DNA of 64,000 nt from Phialocephala subalpina. Its lineage: Eukaryota; Ascomycota; Leotiomycetes; Helotiales; Mollisiaceae. A program made the translations under genes and the position numbers. The stretch is from assembly GCA_900073065.1 (NCBI GenBank), contig FJOG01000001.1, positions 3,059,124 to 3,123,123 of the forward strand, given 5' to 3'. Under the pieces are notes generated by a model. It had not been told where the DNA came from and made no database searches. It saw only the letters and a list, made by a program, of their open reading frames with translations. Positions 43,380 to 55,324 of the stretch are shown piece after piece (the stretch's first letter is position 1; each line of letters starts with the position of its first letter).

Positions 43380-45820
43380 AATCGTCTCTGCCATAAGTTT
43401 ATAATATTGTACACAATCGCGACGAGACGATGACGATACACGCGACAGTACAACAGGTACCGCAGATCTACGACCTTACGAGACCACGCCAAGCGAATCC
43501 TATACATTTAAGCAAAGCTTCTCATGGAAATTCCTGAGCATGTTGCTGGCCTGCATCGCGTACAAGGAGCTTTGAGCCGCTTTGTCCTGGGCCGACGTTA
43601 AAGGGCCCCCCCAGGCTAGCTGCCAGTCGCGTTTCGCTGGCTTTTGCTCTTGGGGTTTTGTGATTTGCGTTTTATGATTTGCGAGACTTTGACGTTCTCA
43701 ATGCGGTGATTTTCTTTGGGCGATACCCTACTTGGCGTTTCTTTGTGAATTTGTCCTGGGCAGGACGCGATAAGTAAGTAAAAGAATTACCGAAATGCTC
43801 CAAAAAGCCGTTGCTAACATTGAAATCTAGAAGGCCTGGACATCGCACTCCCGGTGGTTATTTGAGCGGAAGAAGAACGGTGCACGGAGTCTGTCTGTGT
43901 ACCCGGAGGTCGGTGGCACGTGGAGCCGCGTTGCGCCCCTGGGATACCGTTGGGTCACGCTATCTTTAGTATTGCGTATGCAACTCGTATGTCTCGGGCA
44001 CGACCTCGCCTCCCGTGCTTGGAGCCGACCGGACCGCCTGAACGGGATCTTTTCTGAAGGAGATAAGCGTGATAGTAAGGATGACCTCCTGGTCATTACT
44101 TTGCTCCGAAGCCAGCATCTGGGACTCGGCCCAGGAAGATCTGAACAGTGTCCTTTCTGTTGAGCTATGGGTGTGAGCCATAGTTTCAGCGTGAGCGCTG
44201 TGTAACGTTCTTGTTGTGAACGCACCGTGCGCATTTGTTGCGCAGGAACTGCGGTGAGCGGGATGGTCACGTCTTCCCATCGGGGTAGTCAAACACCCCT
44301 AAAAGCTCTGCCACTCAAATAACTAGGTGCTTGAGAAGCGAGTCCCGACAAAGAGTGGCAACAGATTAGGTAAGATCTGGCGTGCCACTCGGCTCGAGGG
44401 TAGACGAGCGAGAGCATATGCGCAACCATATGGCTCGGATTTAGGGATTTCTGTCCAGGAAAGGGACTCCGGAGAAGTTGGTTGAAGACATTGGGAGTTT
44501 TGATCGTCAGGATCGGGAGCACTGGCGGAGGCAAGTATGTTCCAGCAGTAATAGGACTTCTTTGTGCTAACATGTCAGTAGTGCATCCTCCGCAGTCTCC
44601 GATATGCGATCTCGCTCACGGATAATCACCTATGTGAGTGTCCCAGCGTGGGTCGGTCTTCAACGCTGGGAGCTTCCTTATGGGTGAGTGCGGAGTGCGA
44701 CCACCTCCATATTAGGTGTCGGCTGTCTGCAGTCCTACCCGCCCTTTCTCTCGAAGTCGGTTCTTGCTTCTACTACAGATATCGGAGTCGGCACATGGAT
44801 TATGTGGCCTGACTGGACACCTACGACAGCGTAGGTCTCACCGACGAGATGTCGCTACATCTTGGTGGCACTCGGGATAGCTTCTCGAGTGAGCAGGTTC
44901 GGAGCACCTCGTCAGACCCCTGTTGTGCCTTTTGGTACGACTATTGGAAAACTAAAAACGTCATTGCGAGGTGGTGAGACGCAGTGGCACGGCAAGAAAT
45001 CTCACTCACAGATGAATTGGTGGAGCATTTATGTAAGTCCGCTTCATCCTCCCTCAAATGTCCCAAAATTCCGGGGACATTCTTCGTCAAAATGTAAACA
45101 CAAGCTAACTTTCTCAACAGGCGCAGCCAAGAAACACAGTCTTCTTTCCTAGCACGGTGCGGCGATCGTGCAAGGAAGTCTGTGAACACTCAGTCAGAGG
45201 TCTCAATATCGATTGTCGACGGCTCGAGAGCGTCTGATCTTGCTTTGTTGATCTCCCATAGAAGTTTTGTCAAGGGGAAGCCCAGGTTTGTGGTTGTGGA
45301 TGGTCCAGGCTACAGTGCAGGAGGTGCTGGGTGCACACGGCATCACGCGGTAGATAGATCGTTATGAATCGGCCGCTTGGCTTGCTTTCCAACTTTTTGT
45401 GTCTCTCCGTGGTGGGTTGTGATGGTATCCAGAATGGCTTGTGAGATGTGCATGGCTAGTGCTTGAGAACTTGGCAGAGATTGATCCATGGCTCTGGGAA
45501 TATCCTGAAGTCGGGTCCTTGGTTCCAGCCAGGCGGAAATAAGCTTACGAGACAGCACCACTGCAGGTCTGGCAAGTGCCAATCTCCCAATAGTGGGGGA
45601 TCTTCAGGGCAAGATTGCAGAGCTCTCTGCTGAACGGACTTTTGGTGCGAGGTTAGTGTACCCCACGGTGAGGTACCCCGCATTAGGAACCAGCCTCCCA
45701 TTCTTTGATGGGTGAGTGTTTAGCCGTTCTTCCTCTTCAAGTATCTCCCATTTCATAAAGTTTATGTCGCTTTATGTTTGTTCTCTATTCGTTGCCAATT
45801 GCGTTGTATGCTCCACAATC
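43380..45820. other. 2.4-kb region without a recognisable gene
   Basis: Balanced base composition and several frames of 80-147 codons on both strands, but none matches a family I know and none has family-like splice or start context. Short inverted sequences occur (TTATTTGAGC at about 43860 against CTCAAATAAC at about 44315; a CCCAGCGT..ACGCTGGG hairpin near 44640). They are too weak to call an element. Could hold a lineage-specific or noncoding gene. Confidence 0.4.
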
Positions 45821-47215
45821 ATGAAGTCATCTACAACATGCGTCTTGGCAGTAGCTGCCCTCGCCTCAGCACATCCCCACGCAACTGCCAACCCAAAAGT
45901 CCTAGTCTCGAGACAGTTCACAACCCAAGACCCATATGCGAATTGGCCTACCTATGACCAATTACCACTGGACACCTCGTATCCTTCGAAGGCTGCGTGG
46001 GGAGTCTAGGTACGTACCCAAGCCTAGGCGTTGAAGGAGAATTGGCGATTGATAGCAGTGTATAGGGATCAGATGATGTTCAAGGAGCGTTGAATCATAT
46101 CACAAACGCTACTATCCTTGCTGCGAGAGAAGAGATCAAGCTGGGGAGAGCCATCAACCTGAACATGGATTTGAATGCGTTTACAACACCGATCAACCCC
46201 GCTAGAAAGCCTCTGAACCACCTCTTCCAGCCCGCCGAGGGGTATACGGATGATGTTGTGGTGTTGAATACGCAGGTTAGTACTCAGTATGATGGGTTGA
46301 GACATTTGTGAGTTCCCTGGTGATATGAGAGATTAGGGAAGGTAAGGGAAGGGAAAAAGGCTGACTGGAGTAGTCCTTATTCGACGGATGGGAATATAAC
46401 TACGTACCAGTAAGTTTGAAAAGAGATTTATGTATGGGATGAGTTACTGATGATGGGGAGGTGGTATAATGATCTGATCGACAATTTCGATCAAGTCGTA
46501 GGACCAACGCCAACAGAGGTCCTGGGAATCCAGCAAGCAGCTCAGAAAGGGATTGCCGGCCGAGGAGTGCTTCTCGATTTCGCAGGTTGGGCCCAGTCTC
46601 AAAACATCACTTATGATGCGTTTACTGTATGCTCTCTCACTTCTCCTCACATCAAGAGACTCATCCATCATTCCAGGGCTACGGCATCAACACCACTGCA
46701 CTCGACGCTGTCGCGACTTGGCAAGGTCTTCCTGCCAATTGGTCACTCCCTGGCGATATCCTCCTCATCCGTACAGGCTGGGCCAAAGCCTACCTCAACC
46801 TCACAACCTACAACCAAGAGATCCTGCCTTGGAATCCGGATCTTGGATCAGTCGGCATGAACTGCAGCGACGACTCTCTTAATTGGCTTTGGGAGAAGAA
46901 GCTGGCGCTCGTTGGTGCTGACAATCCTGCATTTGAGAGTCTGCCGATGGATAAGACATTAGGAGGTGTACCGAGGAGTTTGCATCAGGTTTTCATCGGA
47001 GGTGAGTGCGCTGTACCCCAATGACTGAACATGGTAAGAGCTCACGTGCTGATGTCCGAGCAGGATGGGGACAGAGTATCGTCGAGTTCCTGGATCTGGA
47101 GACATTGGCAGAAGAGCTGCATCAATTGGGACGCTCAACATTCTTCCTGACCATCCAGAATTTGAATATCAAGTCGGGGATCGCATCGCCGCCAAATGCT
47201 TTGGCCATTTTGTGA
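45821..47215 (+). pseudogene. Secreted cyclase-family protein with premature TAG
   Basis: Six exons reconstruct in phase: 45821-46009, 46066-46307, 46374-46409, 46461-46626, 46677-47001 and 47064-47215, about 369 codons. The ATG at 45821 opens a signal peptide (MKSSTTCVLAVAALASAHP). Conserved blocks: DPYANWPTYDQLP, GSDDVQGALNHIT, DGLRHFPYSTDGN across a splice, WYNDLIDNFDQV, GRGVLLDFAGWA, GDILLIRTGWAKAY, LALVGADNPAFES and LHQVFIGGWGQSIVEF. This matches the Pfam cyclase family (metal-dependent hydrolases related to kynurenine formamidase). The last codon of exon 1 is TAG, exactly where relatives read Trp (AWGVWG). TGG to TAG is one G-to-A change. Everything downstream is intact, so the break is recent, a polymorphism or a sequencing error. 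Confidence 0.75.
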
Positions 47216-47700
47216 CGGGGCTGATTTTCAGGAGAAGGGGCAAAGCAAGCGAGTGTCGGACGGATTCGGTTTGATCAGTCAATACAACACATCACCATAA
47301 TTTCCAGAATAATTTCATCCAAACCTCCTCTTTTATCTATCTATCTTCAAACTTATATCGCTACGAGTTATACCAACCTTTTCTCAGCCACACGTGACCT
47401 TCACCCCGGATTTTCTCGGTCCTGAGTTTCGCCGTGCCTCGGTGTCGGCACCCCATTTTCCAACGTCTCTCCGAGTCTCCAATCGTAACGTCCCGTGGGG
47501 AACGCCCGTCATTCCTAGTCAACAGTATTTAGGAACGTCACACCCGTCACCATGAGTCCTGCCCCCAGCACTGTCATCAACGTCGTCGTTGGAATCCTGA
47601 TATCCTCTTTCGTCGCATACATTCTGCCCTTCTACGTTCCTTGGGTACCTGATTTTGATATCTGGGTTTTCTTGTTACTCGTGGGAATCAATCTTACGCA
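47216..47700. other. Intergenic / 5' flank of the acyl-CoA ligase gene
   Basis: An ATG at 47552 opens a short hydrophobic frame (MSPAPSTVINVVVGIL) that ends before the ligase and is out of frame with it. It could be an upstream ORF or leader of the ligase transcript. Otherwise nothing recognised. Confidence 0.45.
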
Positions 47701-49471
47701 ATGCCTACCGAATCAACATACCCTCAACTAGATGTACCCAATGTGGATCTTTGGACGTTTCTGTTTGAGAGGAAGGATAGGGAGTTTCCTGATGATAAAT
47801 GTATGTGTCTGCGAGGGTGATTATGGGATGAACGAGTGCTGACAGGAACACAGTGATCTACATCGACCCCGACACGAAACGCTCGTATACCTACGCTCAA
47901 GTCAAGTCCACAGCGCTCGATTTCGGAAAGGGATTGAAGGCAGTATGGGAATGGAAGAAGGGCGATGTGCTAGGGCTGTACTCGCCGAATTGTATCGATA
48001 CTCCAGCCTTGATGTGGGGTACTCTTTGGGCAGGCGGAGTCTTATCACCTGCGAACCCGGGATATACTGCAGACGAGCTGGCATTTCAATTGAAGGATTC
48101 AAGAGCCAAGGCATTAGCGACACAAAAACCATTTTTGAAGACAGCACAAGAAGCGTGTAAGAAAGTTGGCATACCAGAGGATAGGATTATCTTGATCGGA
48201 GATGCGAGAGATGATACAGCGAAGTTTAGACATTTTACGAATGTGAGGAATATTTCGGGGACGATGAGGTTTCGGAAGGCGAAGATTGAGCCGAAGAAGG
48301 ATCTTGCGTTTTTGGTTTATAGTTCGGGAACGACGGGACATCCGAAGGGAGTTATGCTGAGCCATGGGAATATTGTGGCGAATTCGATGATGTTGAAGGC
48401 TGGTGAGGCGGGAAATTTGAGTTGGAAGGGTGGGAAGGATGGGCAGGGAGATATACTTATGGCTTTCTTGCCGTTCTTCCACATCTATGTGAGTATCGAA
48501 ACCTCCTCGCATTCTAGGGCATGGGCTGATGTTGGATACAGGGTCTTACCTGCTTGATTCACCAAGCTATCTACTCGGGTCTTACATTGATTGTCATGCC
48601 GAAATTCGACCTGGAGAAGTTCTGCTCGCACATCCAAGAGTATAAAATCACATTCGCCTACGTTGTCCCACCTATCATCCTCCTGCTCGGAAAATCCCCA
48701 GTCGTCGACAAGTATGATCTCAGCTCGATTCGAATGATGAACTCTGGAGCAGCACCTCTCACAAAAGATCTCGTGGAAGCTGTATACAATCGTCTGAAGA
48801 TCCCTATAAAGCAAGGTTACGGATTGTCTGAAACCAGTCCCACGACACATACCCAACCATGGGACACATGGCGAACACACATCGGCTCGGTCGGTCGTCT
48901 TCTCCCCAACCAATCCGCGAAATACATGTCACCAGAAGAGAAAGAAGTGCCAGCAGGAGAAACAGGAGAGCTCTGGCTGAAAGGACCAAACATTTTCCTC
49001 GGTTACCTCAACAACCCCGAAGGCACCAAGAACGCCCTGACCTCTGACGGCTACTTCAAGACCGGCGATGTAGGCCACCAGGATAAAGATGGCAACTTCT
49101 TCATCACGGACCGTGTCAAAGAACTCATCAAATACAAAGGCTTCCAAGTCCCGCCCGCCGAATTAGAAGGCATTCTCATTGCACACCCAGATATCGATGA
49201 CGTCGCCGTAATTGGAATTCAAGACCATGAACAAGCAACAGAAGTTCCGAGAGCGTATGTGGTGCCGAAGAAGGGAGTTAAGGGTGATAAGGAGACGGAG
49301 AAGAGGATTGTGGATTGGCTTGCGAAGAAAGTGGCGAGTCATAAGAAGTTGAGGGGCGGAGTGAGTTTTGTGGATGAGGTGCCGAAGAGTGTCAGTGGGA
49401 AGATTTTAAGGAGGGTGTTGAAGGAAATGGCGAAGAAAGAGGAGGATAAGGGGCAGAAGGCTAAGTTGTAG
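47701..49471 (+). CDS. 4-coumarate-CoA ligase-like acyl-CoA synthetase, peroxisomal
   Basis: Three exons (47701-47800, 47854-48488, 48542-49471), 554 aa. The ATG at 47701 gives MPTESTYPQLDVPNVDLWTF, a normal N-terminus for the group. Adenylate-forming motifs: YSSGTTGHPKGVMLSHGN (P-loop-like, about residues 190-205), FLPFFHIYGL across a splice, GYGLSETSPTTH, GELWLKGPNIFLGYLNNP, DGYFKTGDVG, ITDRVKELIKYKGFQVPPAE and the C-terminal catalytic Lys context KSVSGKILRR. It activates a carboxylic acid to its acyl-CoA via acyl-AMP; the substrate cannot be read from sequence. The C-terminus is Ala-Lys-Leu, a PTS1-type peroxisomal signal, suggesting peroxisomal fatty or aromatic acid metabolism. No in-frame damage. 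Confidence 0.92.
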
Positions 49472-49559
49472 ATTTGGGGTTTGGGGGAGTTCGTATCTCT
49501 GGATATATGGGTAGAAAGTTTGGGGGAAGGATTGGAAATGGATGGCATGGGATGGATAG

Positions 49560-51322
49560 ATGGGTGTCTGTACATATTGCGGACATAGGTTGATGACATG
49601 GAATGGAACCTGCATTAGCACCTCAGTCCCTTCCCTAGAATTTGTCATTCTCGAGTTTTCTCTTCCTTTTCGACCTTACGAGACTCATCGCTTGTTCCTT
49701 GGCAGTCCAATAACGGGCGGGCTGAGAGACGCCAAGGGTCCACCAGACACTCTGGACTCCCAAGGATGGACCTTGCAAGATCAACTGCTTTCTCAGCGAG
49801 TTTTGAAATACAATTTTGGCTGCATTAAATGGGAGTGCATATCTTTAAGCGCTTCAGAATTTGCTCACACAGAAGAGTCTACCCAATCGGAGGTTGTACG
49901 TTTCAAAAGAGCACTGGGCGGCTTTCGATCAACGAGTATGGCGCCGCAGAGACAAGCTCATGCTATTTGGCAGCAGATTGTACAGTCTTATAGTTCTCGA
50001 ACTCTGACAAATGAGGCAGATAAGCTCATGGCAATCATGGGGATTGCCAAGTTCACTGGAAACATACTCCAAGATACGTTTTTGGCAGGAATGTGGAAGG
50101 ACCAGCTTTGGCGTGATCTCTTGTGGAGCTCACAGCGTCCTTATGGTGGAACTCGAGTGACAAGTATCAAATTACTTTCTTGGTCTTGGGCTTCGGTTGG
50201 AGGAGGAATATCTTACAGATGGCCTTCAGGAAGTGCTTCGGTTTCGGTGAAAGGTTTGCTTACTCTCATTTCCACGGATGTGGAGCAAGAAGTGTCCAAT
50301 GGCGATGTTAGAGGGAGACTGGTGGTTACAGGGAGCATGCGACAAGTTTACCGGGGGGTTGGTTCCGCATTTGAAGGCACCCGTCTCTATTTCAAGGAAA
50401 TCGAAGAAGAGCGCCTAAGCGATTCGAAGAAAGATTTGCACTTAAATGAGAAGGCAGAAGCGAAGCCGAAATCACTTTTCGAGAGATTTTTGGGTTGGTA
50501 GTGGTCCAAGTCATCAAGTTCTCCCGGACAATTGCCTTTTGAAAATGATACTTCACACAAGATGGCGTCAGATCAGCATGCAGGAGCAATCTTTTGGCCT
50601 GACGTCGAAGCTAAGTCTTTCGAAAATGCATGGCTATTGCCGATCGCGACAGGGTATTACTGGACTCGCTGTTTAGTCTTAGTTGCCGCCAGCCCAGGGT
50701 GCAGTGATTTTAAGCAGAGAGTCCAATCAGTCAGTCGACTGATTAACAGACTGATCAGTGATCAGTCTCAGTCATTCAATTGACCATCTTAATTTATATT
50801 AGTCATTCAGCTGGCCATTAGACTAACTGATTAGTGACTGATCAGTTAGAGAGCGTCGGAATGCCTTATATTTAAGCACAAATATAATTATTTTAAAGCT
50901 AAAGTTATCAAAAAAAAAAAGATAATTTAAGAGCAAAATCTCTAGATTTTAAGACTTGAAAATAGTTCCGAAATACCTTAAAAAAATATTTATAGTTATA
51001 GCTGTAAAATTGTATTATATTGAAAGGAGTTTAAAGAATAAATAAGCTATTAAATTTTGCGAGTATATCTTTAAGTTTTTGTTAGTATAACGTGCTTTTT
51101 TGGTCACGTTCTCAACTGATTAGTAACTAATCAATTGATTAGTTTTAGTCAATTAATTGAGCCTTTTGTGATCAGTCATTCAATTGAGGGTTTACCCTCA
51201 ACTGATGATTGACTGACTGACTGATTGGACTCTCTGATTTTAAGCGTGTTGGTCTTTGTTATGTCGATAATCTTAAAAGCAGTATTAGGGTCCCAGAGGC
51301 CAGGACAATCGGACTCGTTTAA
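49560..51322 (+). pseudogene. HET-domain protein, 5'-truncated, stop-containing, transposon-interrupted
   Basis: C-terminal part of a heterokaryon-incompatibility (HET) protein. Typical post-HET blocks are present: THRLFLGSPITGGL, SQGWTLQDQLLSQRVLKY then IKWEC, ADKLMAIMGIAK, LAGMWKDQLWRDLLW and SWSWASV. A TAG at 50499-50501 interrupts the frame, after which IFWPDVEAKSFENAWLLPIA and LVLVAASPGCSDFK follow in the same frame. A 520-bp element sits at 50716-51235. Removing it with one target copy continues the frame as CSDFKRVGLCYVD to a TAA at 51320-51322, a normal HET C-terminus. The N-terminal HET domain itself is absent, replaced by the ligase 3' flank. At least three separate lesions: a relic of an allorecognition gene. 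Confidence 0.82.
50716..51235. mobile_element. 520-bp non-autonomous DNA transposon (MITE) with 10-bp TSD
   Basis: Terminal inverted repeats are perfect over 21 bp: left AGAGAGTCCAATCAGTCAGT, and the right end reads its exact reverse complement. Both sides are flanked by GATTTTAAGC (50706-50715 and 51236-51245), a perfect 10-bp target duplication. The interior is AT-rich, non-coding and full of short CAGTCA/TGACTG and TCAATTGA words near the ends. The 10-bp duplication suggests a Mutator-like (MULE) mover, since hAT makes 8 bp and Tc1/mariner TA. The assignment is inference, but the insertion itself is clear. Confidence 0.9.
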
Positions 51323-51848
51323 TGGAAAAGGCTTGGGACAACCCAGACAGGGATACTTCTCTGTACTTGTCGTAACACTCGACAAGAACATACATTCCAA
51401 TAAGGAGTACGTAGCCGTATGTATCTCACTAACCTGGAACTCATTTGGGCTTGTAGGACATTAGCTCAAGACACGTTGCAACGAGTGACTCTACATTAGA
51501 TGAATCAACTAAGACTTAAGCACAAGGAACTTTAAGAGTGTATGTCTGTTGAAAAAGTCGCAGCTGCGTTGGAGAAATACTCGTATACTATATCAAATCC
51601 TTTTTGACAAGCTACGAAAGATCGATTGTTGTGTGATGAAATAGTTGAGGAAGGACTAAAGATCAGGAAGTCCTATACACCGAGCCGAATACGGTGCATG
51701 GATAGAGTCTCAAACAAGGAACCATACCCACACCGAACTTATGCGACTACCTTAATCCGTTTCCTTACTTTTCTTATCTCATAGTAACGAAATAGGTGGT
51801 ACGGCGATGGTTTGTTATTAAAGAGTAAGTTAAGAATTACAGAGCGCT
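51323..51848. other. Degenerate sequence, no gene recognised
   Basis: Lies between the HET relic and the AAA fragment. It may contain the rest of the decayed AAA gene, but I could not align it to family motifs. Confidence 0.4.
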
Positions 51849-52300
51849 TCAAGAAGATAAGGACACCTTTCCAGAGGCAGGTTTGCGCTCTCGAGAGGGA
51901 GCCACGATCTGGCGAGGGTCTTCGGTCTCAGCGTCCCGATTCGAACTCATGGCGTCAACATCTTCCAAAAGAATAAGACAGCGACTTAGAAACTTGGCAA
52001 ATAAACTCGTCAGATTGGCTTCGTTAATAGTAGAGAGGCTAAGGATATAGATGACCAAACCAAAATGCCCAGCAATGGACTTGCTCAAACTTGATTTTCC
52101 AGTCCCTGGGGGGCTATACAGCAGGTAGCCCCTTCGGTATGGAATGTTTGGTCGAGGAAGTCCTCGGTATATTTTAGCAGCTTCTCCCTTTTACTCTCGT
52201 TAAAAATAACCGCTTCGATACGTTTTTTATTCGCCACTACAAACCTCGTCCATTTGATATCTTAATACTCGTAGACACAAGTTTTGTCTTCAACAAGGCT
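51849..52300 (-). pseudogene. BCS1-like AAA ATPase fragment
   Basis: On the minus strand, NIPYRRGYLLYSPPGTGKSS (Walker A) leads into LSKSIAGHFGLVIYILSLS, NEANLTSLFAKFLSRC and ILLEDVDAMSS (Walker B), then GKVSLSS before a stop. This is the AAA core of fungal BCS1-type ATPases. Upstream, in another frame, KKRIEAVIFNESKREKLLKY resembles the usual preceding region, so a frameshift is present. The second half of the AAA domain and the BCS1 N-terminal membrane part are not found. A pseudogene fragment. BCS1 itself is a mitochondrial Rieske-protein translocase, but many fungal paralogues are of unknown role. Confidence 0.72.
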
Positions 52301-55300
52301 TACATATTCGGCGCGGTACTCAAAAAGCAGTTCCCTAAGAATTTGCGGAGATCTGCCAAAGCAAGAAATGGAGACCTCTTCTCGGCTGCTATAATCTCTA
52401 GCTTAATATTGACGCCGAAACCCAAGCAGATGGCCGTGTAATATAAAGTCTTTTTTTTGCATCACCGCTATTTGATAGATCATTTCTTGAGCGGCTCAAT
52501 GAAAAGGCTAAATCTGTGGTAGCGAGGGAAAAGCGAGCATTCTAAGCGAAGCTCTAAAAAGATACCCACAGTATAAGTATATCATATACATCCTCCCGAT
52601 ATCGAATATAAATACTTAAAGCTATTTATTATTAGAAAGTGGGTCTTTATTCAGATAAAAGGAGTTCTTATTGCAATAAGTCTCAAGTAATCCTATAAAG
52701 TACTTGCAAATATATTCGGAAGCAAATACAAACAATCCGAAGAAATAAAGCAAAGAAGTATAAGCTTTCAAATCGATAGTAAGATACCATTAAATGGCCG
52801 TAGATATACGAGTAAAGCCTAGGAATAAAAAGTCCAGGATCGAGGCTTAAACGTCCGAGAATACTTGAATTAGTAAGGAACTATTCTCAAAGTATCCTAC
52901 CGTTGTCTTGTTTTGTAAGGTGGCAATAGAATGTTTTTAGACGGATTATAGATTACTTTATATACGTAATAAAAATGATATATACTGGGTAAAAAAGGAA
53001 TTAGAAAGATGATTAGAAGAACTGGATGGTAAGAACACAGAGAGCGATAATGATAAAATCTTCAGAGGAATTGCAACCTTACATAACCGTCAGCGCCAAT
53101 ATCAGACTTCCGATGAAGGAAGCCGAATCACCCTTGGATGCACTTATAGCCCGCGGTTGCAGTATGATGTGTTGGATAATTAACATGGCTTCGCCGATTC
53201 TCCATGCAGCAATGTGGGGGAAGCAAGACATTGATGTGGAGCATTGATAGCGTTTGGACCTGGATATTGCTGGGGAAGGGTTCACGGCGTATCGATTGTG
53301 CAATTCTCCAAAAACGGAACCTCCCCGTATGGTCCTCCGATCGTTGAGAGCTCCTATTGAGTTGAGAAAATGTTGCAGAGACATGCGTGTGGTGTCTTGG
53401 ACATTGACTGAGCGGGATGCGACCTTAGATAGGACTAGTGGGTCCCAAGTCTTCGGAAACTTAAGCCTCTTCTGCTCGAACTAGAGCAGCAAATGGAAAT
53501 GAAGTACGTGGTTCGCGAAATAATGTAAGGACCATTGACGTTTTATTCTTGTGAAAGCCATAGGGTTCACTGCATAGATGGAACGGCCAATCCCGCCGAT
53601 GCTTGGCGCCTTGCCGGAATTGGTTCGGCAGAATGCGACCAAAATGTCAGCTCACTCTCGCTAACCTCTTCAGTAACCTCGGCCTGCAGGCACCTCCTCG
53701 GTGATCTTACTCTCGCTCATCTGAGTCTATGCCCAACCTTCAGTGACCTCGACCAGCGACCACCACTAAAGTCATACTCAACTTTTTTTTCGCTGATTCT
53801 GTTTTAGTGTTTAGACGTGAGCAGCTGCCGCCTTAACCTGAGCCGAGGGTGAGCATTCCTGAGCATGCCTAAGCACGTCCTGAGCCCGGCCTGAGCATGC
53901 GCTGAGGGGCCATTTTAGCTCCTAAAGGGACTTGTTTCGGCTCCCTTAGCACTCGGTTATACTTTCCTCATTTTATCTCCCGTTTTAGCTCCCTTGCGAC
54001 TGAGATTCCCCCGAGCTATTTTTAGATCCGTATTTGCTTATATATATATAATAAATATATTAGCTTTATTATTTTATAATATTTTATTAATATTTATATA
54101 TATAAAAATTTATAAATAAATTAATAAAAATAATTTTATAAATTAATTATAAAAAATAATTTTTAAAAATTTTAAAATTTTTTTAATTTAATTATTTATA
54201 AAATTATTATTTAAATTAAATTTAATTTTAAAGTTAAAATTAAATAAAATTTAATAATATAATATAATATATATATTATAATATAATAATAAAAAAATTT
54301 AAAAAAAAAATTTTAATATGAAAATTATAAATTTTTTATAATAAAATATTTCGCTTAGAATTACGCTTTACTCGATTTAAATAGCTTTTTATACTAACTA
54401 CTCTTAAGCTAATAGTTACGTCTCGCTTAAGCACGGTTCTCGGTAATTCTATAAAGGAGGATCTGATTTATAAAATAAGATCGGGTGGGCGGTGAACCAC
54501 GACCCAGCATCGCTCGATTCGGTAGTAATCTTACCACTTCCACCTCTACCTCTGTGCCAACACCACGTATGCTATACGTCTCCAGATCAACTAACACCAT
54601 GCGCATTATTATCACCGCGCCGGCCTCGATTTTTCCATGTCCCTCGATCTTATATTCCAGGAAAGACGTTCCTCGAACCACCCGTCAAGCCTAAGCACCA
54701 GCTCAAGCCTCCAAGACGACAACATTGTAACCCTAACGACATCAACGGATAGGAATTTCAGGGATCTAGCTCCGGGGTTGGCATTAGGACAGCGCTTATA
54801 TACATATACTCAACTTTGAGCGTTTGAATAGCGCTTGAATATAAAAAACTAGAAGCCCAACATCAGCCTCGAATGAAACCCGATACCTGGGGCCTGTTCG
54901 CTTTTTGACTGGGATTATGATTAGTCCTAAACCAACTACCAGCCCTGGTGTGAACTGTATATTGGGGACAGTTCACTTAGTTGGGTTGGTCAACTGGACT
55001 GCCCAGTTCACTCAACTGGGTGGGGGCCAACTGGACTGATTACGTAACCAGTTGAGCCAGTTGAGGGGTCCAAACTGACTCAGTTCAACTGTTGGCTTCA
55101 CTGACTATAGCATGACACCCTAAAAGCTACCTCAAAAACATGTCCCTAAACATCAAGTAAAATGATACAGAATTGAGTATAGTATTACATAATGATCTAG
55201 ATGTTCCTCTTTTCCAGCACTGGTAAGATGTAATTGTGATCGATTCTAGTAACCGATCTTGTCTTAGCACCTGAGCTTATGAAACAGTTGGTATTTAAAT

Positions 55301-55324
55301 GTAAGCGTACCATTTATTGAAAGA
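52301..55324. other. Repeat-derived, gene-poor region
   Basis: About 3 kb with no gene I can support. 52301-53500 is degenerate; a trace reading SPFLALADLRKFLGNCF on minus near 52340-52390 may belong to the AAA relic. 53640-54010 is rich in short CTCGCTAACCTC and GAGCATGCCTGAGC words. 54030-54350 is nearly pure A/T. 54893-55110 holds GTTCA/AACTGG repeats. It looks like nested, decayed repeats. Confidence 0.55.
54893..55110. repeat. Possible truncated MITE, AACTGG/CAGTTG-rich
   Basis: Opens with GGGGCCTGTTCGCTTTTTGA, a style of end common in hAT and Harbinger elements, and continues with many AACTGG and CAGTTCA words in both orientations. I find no matching right-hand inverted end or target duplication, so at most one terminus is present. 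Confidence 0.3.

Noticed and set aside
43858..44324. Possible MITE bounded by TTATTTGAGC / CTCAAATAAC
   Set aside because: Only about 12 imperfect bases pair and there is no target duplication.
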